DNA of 64,000 nt, from positions 17,167,915 through 17,231,914 of the forward strand of contig NC_058165.1 in assembly GCF_020080835.1 (NCBI RefSeq), in the 5' to 3' direction. Positions 1 to 11,430 of this stretch are shown one piece after another. This DNA is from Cotesia glomerata (lineage: Eukaryota > Arthropoda > Insecta > Hymenoptera > Braconidae). Every line of letters starts with the position of its first letter. Position 1 is the stretch's first letter. The translations under genes and the position numbers were made by a program. The notes beneath the pieces are model-generated. The model made no database searches. It was not told the DNA's origin and was given only the letters and a program-made list of their open reading frames with translations.

Positions 1-2374
1 AGTAAAATAAAAAATTCTCAATTTGGACATCTCTCACTAAAAATTTCAATTAATAATATGTTTGGAAAATAAAAAAAATAAACGAAACTATGAAGAAAAT
101 TTACATAAAATAAATAATTGTAAGCTCAGACAAACATAATTATAGAACTTTAACCAAAGAAAAAGTACTATACATAGAGATAATTAAAAATAAAAAATTC
201 CTTTATTGTAAATCACCAGAGAAATAATTTGAATATTTAAAAATATACAAATAAAATATTTCAAATAAATTCGATATTTCAATTAAAAGAAAATCAATGA
301 AATATCAGTCTCCTGATAATTACAGTCTTCAAAATAAACAATATCAAATAACTATAGCTAAATATAAAGACATTTACTAAAATATTAGATCATATCATTA
401 TACAAAATTAAAATTGAAAAGGCCTAAAATTAGAAAATAGTCCATCGAAGCAATTTAAATTTTTTAAAAATGGAAATATAAACAGAAGAAACAAAGGAAA
501 TTCAAAAATAATGACAAACCTAAATTCAGACAATTCGAATAAAAGACATCAAGGTTATTTAACATATATACAAATGAACAACTCTGAATATAGAAAAGCT
601 TTACAAATGAACATCTCTAATTATGGACAAGAAAATTCGGAAATCTCTCATAATGGACATCTCTCATTAAAGAAAACAAAAAAAAAATACAATATTTATA
701 AATTAAAAAATAAGTAATTGTTCAAAAAAACACACTTTAACATAAAACCAAACTAAAAAGTAGGAATTTAATTTTTTTTTAGTAATCCAAAATTAATTTA
801 AAGTGATTAATAAAAAAAAATCATTTTTATGTAAATAAGTGTGGGGATCAGATAAAAACAATTATTCAAGGGCAATAAACTCTGCACCAAGACAACTTCT
901 TCGGAGAACTTTACTGAAAAATTAATTTTTCTTACTGTATTTGACGATTTTACACAGCTCTTATGGATAAGGACGAGTCAAATACAGAGAATGGTCCTGT
1001 ACGGGCGAGTCAAATACAGAGAGCGTTGACTGTAATCATAGGTAATGTACGATTTTTTAATTTTTAGGTAGATTTTTGAGGGGGGGGTGGTGCCCATTGA
1101 GTATCAGCACCGGCACGTGCCAGAGTCGCGGCTAATTGCGCGGTTGTAATTGCCATTGCGCCGGTACACGATGATCCGTTTTGATGATGCGCTGAATTTG
1201 ATGATTGAGACGAGTCGCCCGCCATCTCGTCGTCGCTCAAATTGTCCAGGTCGTAGGATTACGCGGTTGATGCAGCGTTCATCGCTGATGACTAGAGTCA
1301 ATGACGAGGGTTTTTCATGTCAAACTTTTCTTTCTTGACTACTAACGTGATACTATGATAAAATTCATAAAGATCAGTTCAATAGATAGATTTCTAAAAA
1401 ATCTACCTAAAAATTGAAAAATCGTACATTACCTATGATTAATAAAAATTAATTTTTCAGTAAAGTTCTCCGAAGAAGTTGTCTTGGTGCAGAGTTTATT
1501 GCCCTTGAATAATTGTTTTTATCTGATCCCCACACTTATTTACATAAAAATGATTTTTTTTTATTAATCACTTTAAATTAATTTTGGATTACTAAAAAAA
1601 AATTAAATTCCTACTTTTTAGTTTGGTTTTATGTTAAAGCGTGTTTTTTTGAACAATTACTTATTTTTTAATTTATAAATATTGTATTTTTTTTTTGTTT
1701 TATTTAATGAGAGATGTCCATTATGAGAGATTTCCGAATTTTCTTGTCCATAATTAGAGATGTTCATTTGTAAAGCTTTTTTATATTCAGAGTTGTTCAT
1801 TTGTATATATGTTAAATAACCTTGATGTCTTTTATTCGAATTGTCTGAATTTAGGTTTGTCATTATTTTTTAATTTCCTTTGTTTCTTCTGTTTATATTT
1901 CCATTTTTAAAAAATTTAAATTGCTTCGATGGACTATTTTCTAATTTTAGGCCTTTTCAATTTTAATTTTGTATAATGATATGATCTAATATTTTAGTAA
2001 ATGTCTTTATATTTAGCTATAGTTATTTGATATTGTTTATTTTGAAGACTGTAATTATCAGGAGACTGATATTTCATTGATTTTCTTTTAATTGAAATAT
2101 CAAATTTATTTGAAATATTTTATTTGTATATTTTTAAATATCCAAATTATTTCTCTGGTGATTTACAATAAAGGAATTTTTTATTTTTAATTATCTCTAT
2201 GTATAGTACTTTTTCTTTGGTTAAAGTTCTATAATTATGTTTGTCTGAGCTTACAATTATTTATTTTATGTAAATTTTCTTCATAGTTTCGTTTATTTTT
2301 TTTTATTTTCCAAACATATTATTAATTGAAATTTTTAGTGAGAGATGTCCAAATTGAGAATTTTTTATTTTACT
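1..2374. mobile_element. 2.4 kb palindromic (fold-back) element
   Basis: Bases 1-1077 are an inverted copy of about 1396-2374, with base 1 pairing with base 2374. A 318-bp, more GC-rich spacer lies at 1078-1395. The left arm carries an extra segment of about 100 bp (roughly 931-1033) that is missing from the right arm and holds two copies of a CGAGTCAAATACAGAGA motif. The same 68-codon open frame appears in both arms (511-717 plus, 1657-1863 minus); it is low-complexity and I do not call it a gene. A third partial copy of the arm lies at 35925-36257. No transposase is visible, so this looks like a non-autonomous fold-back element. The left end may extend beyond the window. Confidence 0.8.
1078..1395. 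other. GC-richer spacer of the palindrome
   Basis: Unique centre of the 2.4 kb palindrome, clearly richer in G and C than its arms and starting with a run of G. Short open frames exist on both strands (1104-1301 minus, 1150-1338 plus) but have no recognisable motif. Function unknown. Confidence 0.4.
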
Positions 2375-2530
2375 CTAATCATTGCCAACCGTTACAAATC
2401 AATGACGACGACTGTACATTTATTCGGAAATATAATAACAATGTCTGAAAAATCGACTTATAAAAGACGATTCATAAAAAAAAGTCCTTGAAAAACGACA
2501 GAAATCTCTAGCACATATGCAAATAACTAT

Positions 2531-2917
2531 TATTTATTTTATTTTTTATTTAACCCCGCTTTTCAGACTTCTGTCTCGATGGGGGTCCGGCCGAGACCGG
2601 AGGGGGACTCCAGGCTGATCGGTACATTAAGTTTGGCAGAATAATTTTGGCGGTATTACATACTTTTTCAGCCTGGAGAGTAATGCGACGATGGACCGAC
2701 TTTGGGGAAACTGCACGCATTATTGCCTGTGCCCCACCGGCAACACAGGGCTTGGGGAAATCATCGATTAACCCAAGCCTGTACAGCCCGGCGTGAGTTA
2801 CGAGCACGGATGATCACTGAAAATTAAATTTCAGCTCACACCGGGATTCGAACCCGCGCCTCACCAGTCCCAAGCAAGTATGACAAGCGTTGTACCGCTT
2901 AGCCATGGGACTGGCTT
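2531..2917 (-). mobile_element. tRNA-derived SINE with 15-bp target duplication
   Basis: The minus strand starts at about 2917 with a tRNA-like head. It has a box A (TGGCTAAGCGG) and a perfect box B (GGTTCGAATCC, near 2847-2857), followed by a GC-rich body and an AT-rich tail at 2531-2555. It is flanked by exact direct repeats TATGCAAATAACTAT at 2516-2530 and 2918-2932, the signature of target-primed insertion. The body contains the sequence GGGGCACAGGCAA and, further on, AAGTCGGTCCA. These also occur in the SINEs at 12008 and 50359, whose tRNA heads differ. Confidence 0.88.
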
Positions 2918-2944
2918 TATGCAAATAACTATACAAATAACAAA

Positions 2945-3796
2945 GGGGGCGTCCATTAATTACGTGAGGTGTTCTAGGGGGGAGTGGGTCAAGCTAAATC
3001 TTACCAAATCTCACTAAGGGGGGAGGGGGGATCTTAACAAATATCACGTAATTTTTTCTCTAGCAGAAAACAGAGTAAAATTGCGTGAAATAGTATTTCT
3101 ATAATAAAATATGGCCAAATTTGACACAATAGTGTTTGTCGTATTCGTCTGAACCCTGCAGAGCAGCAAAGTAGCGCTCGATTGTTTAATTTGATTATTG
3201 ATCGATAGGTTCACTAATTTTTTAGGTAGATTTATTTAGAAATCTATCGGTGGTAGCCGGTCTCATGTCGTAATTTTAATAAAATTTTGTCATAATATGT
3301 TTAATTATCTTCAATTTAAGCTATTGTTCGTCGACTTTTAATACTTTTTTCAATTTATTTCGTAGTTAAGAAAATTCAAAAAAAATCAAGAATAAATTAA
3401 ATTTTAGCTTTTATCATCAAATGACTTTTATCTGTAAAAAATCTGATTTTTTAGGTAGATGTCTTTAAATATCTATTTGTTATAGTCAATCTCATGTCGT
3501 TATTTGCAAAAATATAATAGAAAATAAATTTTAGGACATTACGGCCTTTAAATAGGGTTTTTTTTTCAATATTCAAACAAGAAATCTACCTATCCATGTC
3601 GGGTGTAGCCGAATGGCGCTTTTTTTTTCTCAATAATCCAACACGTTTACAGCCAAAACATAAATTTTGAAGAATCTCGCGTGAGATTAGGGGAGGGGGG
3701 AGGGAGTTGGGGAAAATCTTATGAAATCTCATCAAGGGGGGAGGGGGGGGGGTAAAAAATTTTCAAAAATGCTTCACGTAATTTATGGACGCCCCC
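2945..3796. mobile_element. 852-bp TIR element (GGGGGCGTCCAT ends), copy 1
   Basis: Begins GGGGGCGTCCATTAATTACG and ends with the inverse, TAATTTATGGACGCCCCC. Runs of G close to both ends give the arms a distinctive GGGGGGAG look. An inverted, nearly full-length second copy lies at 55993-56843. No transposase frame is seen, so it is a non-autonomous DNA transposon. I could not settle the target duplication or the superfamily. Confidence 0.85.
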
Positions 3797-4770
3797 AAAT
3801 AGAAAAAAAATAATTGACAGTATTGTTTTGTTTTTTCACAAAAATAAGTAGTTAAATTTTTGGGTTTATGTATTAACTGATTTTAAATTTGAGTATTTTT
3901 TATTATTTCATCTGACTATTATTTTTATAACTTATGAAGGATTAATATATATTATTATATTAAAATTGTTAACTTTTTGAATTTTTAATAAATATAAAAA
4001 AAAAATGAAAATTAATTCAGCCGACATTTAAAAATTTTTAGAATTTTTTTTTTATTGAAAAAATGATTACAAAAAAATAAAAAAAAAATTTCACTTGAAA
4101 AAAACTTCAAAAACTGTAAATGCAATATAAAAAAAAATTTTTTTTTTCTAATTCAATTATTAAAAAAAAAAAATCAAAAAATTAAAAATGTCGGCTAATT
4201 TTAGTATCATAAAAAATACTTATTTTAATAAAATAATCATAGTTTTTTTTTTAAATAAATAAAATTAATAACTATAATATTACACCTAACGTAAATTAAA
4301 CTTTTCAAATTTGTCAGCGCATGCGCGTCTCATACTTCTTTCGCGGCTCACAAAACTTGCGCTGTTGCCACAGCTTTATTAACGTATCCCCTCCTCGGCT
4401 AAAGTCTGGTAAATTTTTAATTACTTATCACTAAATATCTCTGAAACTGTGTGGTAATTATCAATGAATTTTTTTTTTTTAAATTGTTTAGTTGTTAGTT
4501 AACATTACTCTAGTTTTTTAAAAAGATCCTAAGAAAAGTTTGTAAGATAAAAATGTTTGTAGGTAAATTTTTCGATATCCCGTATACCGTAATGTATAAG
4601 AGCGTTCAAAACTCAAACTTTGAAATTAAATATCTCGGAAACTAGATGGTCAAAAATTCTCAAATTGCGCCAATCGACGCAGAATTATATGAACATTAAT
4701 CTGCCAGAATTAAAAAAAAATCCTAAGAAAACGACTTTGGCGAGGGTACTACCTTAACACGTAATTTTAC
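3797..4770. other. AT-rich intron sequence downstream of TINAG-like exon 5
   Basis: Lies after the donor of the last visible exon of the minus-strand TINAG-like gene. Long A and T runs dominate, with no exon for the missing C-terminal third of the protease fold. A short GC-richer patch at about 4315-4400 has no recognised function. The final exon or exons must be left of the window or lost. Confidence 0.5.
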
Positions 4771-7700
4771 CTTGTACGGGACCAGATGTTAAGATTTCTT
4801 GCATAATATCAGTTTCATTGCCAAGTTTATAAGCTGGGCCAACTTTATATAGATCAGTCCTCAATGAATTTCTCGGAGTCCGACACCCAGCATGCCTCAA
4901 GGTCGTTTTTCTGCGCAATTTGCACTTGTCTTCACGCCCCACCCATGGATAGCATTCTTCGTCCACAAGACTAAAAAAAAAAAAAAAAAAAAAAAATTAA
5001 TTTATTAAAAAGAAAAAAAGTCATAAAAAATTTTTAAAGTAAAATCTTACCCAAATTTTCTGACGAAGTGCCATGCGCGGTCAAGGTATCCGCCTCTGCA
5101 TCCTTGCTGGCCACGAATATTGCACGAAATTAGATGCTGGGGACTGAGGTCAATGTCTTCAGAGCCTTTGCTCATCAAAGCAAACCGATCCGAAGCAACA
5201 TCTGCTGTAGAAATGGCCCAGGAAGCTCCACACCAGCCTTGGTCTTTTACACCCCCGATGTCTCTGGGCCACCGGGACCGTGAGTCGAATTCACGGGGCA
5301 GAGATTCGGGGTTGTAGATCCTTTTCACGGGAATCATGTTATGGATCTGTAAAGAAATCATTAATTAAAAATTGAATTTTTTAATGATAAAATAAAATAA
5401 TTAAAAATTGAATTTTTTTAAGATAAAGTAAAATAATTAAAAATTGAATTTTTTTATTAAATAAAATAATTAAAAATTGAATTTTTTAATGATAAAGTAA
5501 AATAATTAAAAATTGAATTTTTTAATGATAAAATAAAATAATTAAAAATTGAATTTTTTTATTACATAACATAATTAAAAATTGAATTTTTTAATGATAA
5601 AATAAAATAATTAAAAATTGAATTTTTTTTTATCGAATAAAATAAAATAATTAAAAATTGAATTTTTTAATGAAAAAATAAAATAATTAAAATTTGAATT
5701 TTTTAATGATAAAATAAAATAATTAAAAATTGAATTTTTTTATTAAATAAAATAATTAAAAATTGAATTTTTTAATGATAAAGTAAAATAATTAAAAATT
5801 GAATTTTTTAATGGTAAAATAAAATAATTAAAAATTGAATTTTTTTATTAAAAATAATGATTAAAAATTGAATTTTTTTATTAAAAAAAACGATTAAAAA
5901 TTGAATTTTTTAATGATATAAAGAAATTAAAAATTGAATTAAAAAAAATGATTAAAAATTGAATTTTTTAATGATATAAAGAAATTAAAAAAAATGATTA
6001 AAAATTGAATTTTTTTTTATTAAGAAAAATAATTAAAAATTGAATTTTTTTATTAAAAAAAAATGATTAAAAAATTTTTTTAAGTACCGATTTAGCAGGA
6101 TTCAAAGTTCCTAATTTATTTTGGATTCCATCTTCAAGAGTACGGCCCCAAAGCTCTGAATAATTAGTCGCAGTCCAGCCTAGTCTCTCGGTTTCAAGGT
6201 AAAGAGTGCTCAGCAAATCTTGTTCCATCAGACATCGGTTTTCTTCGCAGAGCACATCTGCACGTTTGCCCAGTGATGAACATTTACTAAATAATTTTTT
6301 TAATTATTTATTAATTCTTAAATTTTAATAAAGTGCAAATTAACATTTGCAATTTTTTTTTTAATTAATTTTTTAAAAATATTTCTTAATATTTTTTATC
6401 AAAAAATTAGGTATAAATATCGTTTGATTTTTGAACTTGAAATTATAAGTTAAAAATTGAAAATACAAAAAAAATTAAGAGACAAAAAAATAATAAAATA
6501 CGAAAAAGTAATATCTCTTATCAATGAGCCAGAGTTAAATATTAAAATTTGAATTTAAAAATGTACGATAAAATCAAATGATTTGATTTGTTTACAATTT
6601 TTAAATTTAAAATTCTTTATTGAATTTTGAAGATGCGAAAAAATTATAAAAGACCTTTTTCGCAGGAAACTCAATTTTTAACAAAAGTGGTCCTTATTTA
6701 TTTTCCCTTACCTAGCACTGTTCAGCTAAAATATTCAGCCAAACAAACAATTTAAAAAAATAACTCTTATATTTATTTACTTGAATTTCAAATGCTAATT
6801 TTTTGCATAGATTAAAAATTATTAATTTAATAATTACCAAACATTGCAATTTATTTTAAATGTGTCACCATGTTGATAATATTTTCCTTTGAAAAAACAT
6901 TCTGAAAAAAAAAATAAAGTAAAAATATAAATAATAATAATAACTTGCAATCTTGCAGTCACTGTGTGACTGCCATGACTTGTGAACGATAAATTAATAA
7001 AATTTTGCTTTATTAAATAATGGCTTTTATTAAATTGCACCGAACTTTCTTAACTATTAACGTTTTTAAAGATATAAGTTCATCCCGATGTTACAATCAT
7101 CGAGACCTTTCATTTGAATACCCACATGGCATTTTTTATATATTTTATATATATGGTATTTATGAAATATATTTAATATATGGGTGATTCTCTGTAAGGA
7201 TGTTTTTTGCTGTCCCAGGCATTTTTTTATTAGAAAAATTGTTATTTTGTTACTAAAAAAAATTTATAACGAAAGTAAAAAAACATTTCTATTTGGAGCA
7301 TTGAAAACTAAAATGAAATAAATTTTGGTTTTTTTACTATAAATTCGTAAACCACCGAAATAACAGTCCCCTGGGCTGTCTCATTCCCAAAATTAAAACT
7401 TTAAGATTAAATTTTAAGTTATTCGTCCATAATATATAATATGATTCATAATGTTTATAAACTTAATTAGTTAACTAACAATCTTTTTCAATAAAAAGTA
7501 CCGAAAATTAATTTATTTCATTAAATTCATTAAAACAAAGTTTGTCCCAGGCGTTTTAAGAACAGTCCCCTGCCAGAAGTTCAAAGCCAAAAAAAAAAAT
7601 CCAGCGTGTTATTTTACCTTTTGTAAGGTTTATAAGGATCTAACTAGCCTTAAGTTAATAACCATAGGGCTGTTAGCGCTTTATCGCCATTTTATTTAGT

Positions 7701-8713
7701 GTCAAAGCACCGTTTGTGCTGGAAATATGTGTCTGGGCCACTTCAAAACTCAGTCCCCTTGCAACTATTTTTATTTATAATTTATTTATAAAATTGGATC
7801 CATAAGTCTTAATATTATTCTAATTAATGTAAACATTAATTGAGAACTTGAAAAGTTAAATGCATTGAAATAGTTTGCTTGATTTTTCTCAATTTGATAA
7901 AAAAAAAACAGTCCCCTGACAAACAGTCCCCTGTCATGTTATATGGCAAAAGACACCCAAATATCTTAAAAACAAAAATTAATTTGGCTGTTTATTTATT
8001 GTCATTAAGCTGATAGTTTTGTAGCCTTTGTTAATTTTTTTTCTAATAAAATCAAAAATAATTTGGTCGGACAATTTTGTACAGATTTAAGATGTCCTTA
8101 CAGAGAATCGCCCATACTTATGGTATTTGTGAAATATAATGTAATATATGAAATATATGAAAAATTGATGTACTCAAATAAGAGCTCTTGATGAGTGTAA
8201 TATCGGGGTGAGCTTATATCTTAAAAAATGCCAATAGTTCACGAGATACAAGGCCATTTCTTAATTATTGACATTTTTAAAGATATAAGCTCATCCCAAT
8301 GGTACACTCATCGTATCCTTTCATTTGAATACCCACATGACATTTTTGATATATTTTATATATTTGGTATTTTTCAAACATATAAAATATATGAAAAATT
8401 GATGTGGGTACTCAAATGAAAGGTCTTGATGAATGTAACATCGGAATGAGCTTATATCTTTAAAAATGTCAATAGTTCTCAAGATACAAGGTCATTTCTT
8501 AATTATGTGTCTAGAGATAGAGCATTTTCGAATGCAGCCTAAATACTTATCATCATAAATTAACTATCGGTAATAATGAAATGAAATCTTGAAAAGGCAT
8601 AAATTCAAATCAAGACATTTGCAATGACACTAAACTTTACTAAGAAAAAAACCGATTTTGTCATATGACTATCCTGGGCACAAAATTTTTCTTATTCTCT
8701 TAATAATAATAAT

Positions 8714-8751
<38 letters not shown>

Positions 8752-9390
8752 GGTTTTAGCAAATTAAGCCAATGAATCCCGATTCGAAATTCTTAAAGAA
8801 TTACTAAATTTTTATTATTACTTCTTCACCATAACATTTTATCGGTATGAGGTCCCATACCATCAGAGAAAATTCAGGTGAAATTTAAATATTAAAATTC
8901 GTTTTTCGACAATTGTTGTTAGAAAAGATTTTTTTACTCAGTGTAACTTTTTTCAGCGACTGTAAAAATAATTCAGACAGCCCAGACCAGGACTCGAACC
9001 TGGATCTTTTGGTTACGCGCTAAATGCTCTACCTCTACCGGACAGTGTCTCGGATAGCTTAATTGGTAGAGCATTTGGCGCGTAATCAAAAGATCCAGGT
9101 TCGAGTCCTGGTCTGGGCTGTGTGAATTATTTTTTCAGTCGCTGAAAAAAGTTACACTGAGTAATAAAATCTTTCTCTAACAACAATTGTCGAAAAACGA
9201 ATTTTAATTGTTAAATTTCACCTGAATTTTCTCTGATGGTATGAGACCTCATACCGATAAAATATTATGGTGAAGAAGTAATAATAAAAATTTAGTAATT
9301 CTTCAAGAATTTCGGATCGGGATTCATGGCTTAATTTGCTAAAACCTATTAATTTAAAACCACCGATCTTCACATCATTCATTTATTGAA

Positions 9391-9424
<34 letters not shown>

Positions 9425-9730
9425 TTTACGTCTAATTTCTTGATAATCATCATCAATTGTCGGTAAAGTGATCCCTCGACAATGTGACCAGTAATCAGGA
9501 CAACAGTCTTCCTCGCGAGTTCGATTACAGAATTCATCGCAGTAGCATGTAGTCTTCAAAATAGGCGCACTGCAGTCATCATGTCTTCCCGGACAACACC
9601 TTCCGTTGTTGTACCTACCGGCGCAGTAAGGTCCCGGGGGAAGTCCCGAGTAATTTGGAATCGCGCTTACGGCTATCACGAAATTCGCGATAAGGAGCGC
9701 CAGGAAATAGCTCATGATGGCGAAAGTTCA
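4771..9730 (-). CDS. TINAG-like / Swim secreted cathepsin-like protein (3' end outside window)
   Basis: Five exons on the minus strand join in frame: 9430-9715 (ATG at 9715; acceptor in the 5' UTR at 9730/9731), 6838-6901, 6088-6286, 5051-5346 and 4771-4970. All have GT-AG borders, and together they encode about 348 residues. Residues 1-18 are a signal peptide. A cysteine-rich somatomedin-B-like region follows (about 30-80), then a von Willebrand C-like cysteine segment, then from about 199 a papain-family C1A domain. At the active site the sequence is QGWCGASWAIS, with serine (about residue 225) where papain has its catalytic cysteine. That substitution is diagnostic of tubulointerstitial nephritis antigen-like proteins and predicts a non-proteolytic extracellular protein. 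In Drosophila the relative Swim binds Wingless. The frame ends at a phase-1 donor after GPVQ, so the histidine-containing C-terminus is beyond the left edge. Gene symbol swim is likely but rests on family resemblance only. Confidence 0.9.
5360..6075. repeat. AT-rich minisatellite in TINAG-like intron
   Basis: About twenty imperfect copies of a roughly 30-40-bp unit containing AATTAAAAATTGAATTTTTT fill most of the 0.74 kb intron between coding exons 3 and 4. Units differ mainly in the spacer between repeats (TAATGATAAAATAA or TATTAAATAA types). The motif is partly self-complementary. This is a tandem expansion with no coding potential. Confidence 0.9.
6940..8700. repeat. Palindromic repeat block (copy 1), interrupted
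   Basis: Starts with a TTGCAGTCAC...GTGACTGCC hairpin. It then has two units in which AAGATATAAGCTCATCCCGA and its inverse flank a TATATATTT core, so each unit folds on itself. A TA-flanked element (7181-8114) splits the first unit. The same block, with four units in tandem, lies at 25586-26885 and shares the start and end sequence, including the closing CACAAAATTT...TTATTCT segment. Confidence 0.75.
7181..8114. mobile_element. TA-flanked MITE with repeated CAGTCCCCT motif
   Basis: Inverted ends TGGGTGATTCTCTGTAAGGA (left) and TCCTTACAGAGAATCGCCCA (right), with TA on both sides (7179-7180, 8115-8116). It sits inside a copy of the palindromic repeat unit, which is uninterrupted elsewhere. The interior has at least five copies of the short motif CAGTCCCCT (about 7363, 7562, 7752, 7908, 7922). 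No open frame of note. Confidence 0.8.
8701..8750. repeat. (TAA)n microsatellite
   Basis: Near-uninterrupted TAA/AAT trinucleotides directly adjoining the left end of the tRNA-bearing fold-back element. A matching AAT run lies just beyond its right end (9390-9424). Confidence 0.9.
8751..9347. mobile_element. Fold-back element with two opposed tRNA-like sequences
   Basis: A 597-bp near-perfect palindrome. Its outer ends are AGGTTTTAGCAAATTAAGCC and the inverse. Near the centre each arm carries a tRNA-like sequence: plus strand about 9046-9118, minus strand about 8980-9044, the latter shortened in its D-arm. Both have an intact T-arm and box B (CCAGGTTCGAGTCCTGG), and the plus copy has a box A (TAGCTTAATTGG). 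AAT-type microsatellites border both sides, as expected of SINE tails. It resembles two SINE copies inserted head to head or a fold-back duplicate of one. It lies in the intron of the TINAG-like gene just past exon 1. Confidence 0.8.
9046..9118 (+). other. tRNA-like sequence (probable pseudo-tRNA)
   Basis: The D-arm, anticodon stem (TTTGG/TCAAA), T-arm and box B are recognisable. The acceptor stem pairs poorly (GTCTCGG against TCTGGGC), and the loop base before the putative anticodon is G rather than T. I read it as the promoter head of a SINE rather than a functional tRNA. Confidence 0.6.
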
Positions 9731-10287
9731 CTGCAAATAAATTAAACAAAAAGATTTATAATCAATGTTATGTTTTATGATATTGTGTTTTATGGTATTG
9801 TGTATTGTATGTGCTATAATTTTACAATAGATTGTAATTTATTGCCCTCGAGGTATTATTTATAATGGGTGAATTTGTTTTTTATAGATGGTATTTATAG
9901 GCTTTAGACCATTTTTTACGCAAGATCAAATGAGGCTTATTGTTAGGAGGCGATATTAGTGATACTATAATCCTAGGGCCAATTAATCTCTTTGTTTCGA
10001 GTTTTAATACCGGTTAAATTTATACCAAGGTTGATAGTTTTATTTATAGAGCTTAGATGATTTTTATTTAAGAATTTTTACGATTAGTTTTTTTGTTTTA
10101 ATTTATTTTTATCAATTGTAAGCTAAATATTGGAGATACTTAAATTAAAAGAGTACTTTTTTATAGGATTTAAATTTTTTATAAAAAAGGTTATCAATTT
10201 TTCTCTATCTCTTTTCATTCAGCAAAAATTTTAATTCAAAATTCAATTTTTAGATAATTTGATTACATTATGTGTTAAGAGAAGTTT
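9731..10287. other. Sequence upstream of TINAG-like coding exon 1
   Basis: Begins with the acceptor tract of the exon (TTATTTGCAG on the minus strand), which shows that a further upstream non-coding exon exists. The rest is unique AT-rich DNA without a frame, plus one degenerate satellite-like monomer at about 10130-10290. Confidence 0.4.
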
Positions 10288-10378
10288 GGGGTATTCCAAA
10301 GTGACTGGTGGGACATTTGACTCGAATTCCATCAATTATAAGCTATAATTATGTGACTGATACTATAGTAAAATTTAT

Positions 10379-11430
10379 CCGAACAAAAACAGTTTCACTG
10401 TAAAAAATCGCGCCAAGTCCACGTTCATAAGACTATTAAGAAAAAAAAATTTGTTTTTTTCTTTACAAAAATATATAAAATAAAAAAATTAAAAAATCCA
10501 AGTAACCGATATGATTGTTTATGATTTTCGGAAATTAAAAAAAATTTTGTTACAAATTTAAAAATTAAAAAAAAAAATTTGGAACGTATTTAGTGTGCGC
10601 GGTTGCAAAATATTTTACTTTTAATGAAATTCGTAAAATCTATTTACTAGGACTTAAAAAAAATTGAAATACACAATGACGCACACCAAGTACGTTCCAA
10701 AATTTTTTTCTTAATTTTTAAATTTATAACACAATTTTTTTTAATTTCCGAAAATCATAAACAATCATATCGGTTACTTGGATTTTTTAATTTTATATAT
10801 TTTTGTAAAGAAAAAAACAAATTTTTTTTTCTTAATAGTCTTATGAACGTGGACTTGGCGCGATTTTTTACAGTGAAACTGTTTTTGTTCGGATTTTAGT
10901 ATTTTTTGTAATTATAATAAAAATTTACAATTGGTACCAACTTAAATCTCGCGTTGGTTGCATTTTTTATAGCAAACTATCCCCTTGAAACTACAGTTTA
11001 TGTAAAAATAATTCCAGCGCACCCTGGCGGGTGTAGATGCAAACTGTGAAATATCTTTTTTTAACTGTAGTTTCCCATCTAATGAAGGATTACTATGCAT
11101 TCTCGAATTATTTAGTCTGTGGCAGATCACTTTGCCCATCGAAAAAAAGTCAGAATCGAAATTTTTGCGTTGCTATAGTTTGTGCTGATTAAATTTAATA
11201 ATTTCAATTAGATTAATTGTTATAAGTGAATATAATTAATTAATAACAGTCAAATAAAGTATGAATTACTGTTATAATATACAATTTAGGAAAAAAAAGT
11301 ACCGTAGAATTAAATAAAATTTTGCAACCTCAAAATACCGTTCTGCTTACAGTAAACATAGTCGGTAGTCTGGCGCTCCGTTTACAGCAGATTTGAACGG
11401 AACTTGGCGCCAGATTCTACCGAATCTGTG
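10379..11430 (+). mobile_element. Composite fold-back element, copy 1
   Basis: The first half (10379-10892) is a palindrome with 62-bp-plus arms starting CCGAACAAAAACAGTTTCAC. The second half (10893-11430) ends in the GC-rich hairpin segment TGGCGCCAGATTCTACCGAA. Comparison with the uninterrupted site in copy 2 of the host element shows insertion at an AT dinucleotide, with AT on both sides. The same two-part unit occurs at 45612-47374 and, inverted, at 54311-55341, so both halves move together. Confidence 0.85.

Noticed and set aside
511..717. 68-codon frame present twice (also 1657-1863 minus) as a possible small gene
   Set aside because: It is duplicated only because it lies in both arms of a palindrome, and its residues reflect AT-rich sequence.
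5360..6075. CRISPR-like repeat array
   Set aside because: Units are contiguous AT-rich tandem repeats without unique spacers, in a eukaryotic intron.
9046..9118. Functional tRNA gene
   Set aside because: Poor acceptor-stem pairing, no T before the anticodon, and position inside a fold-back repeat. It fits a SINE head better.
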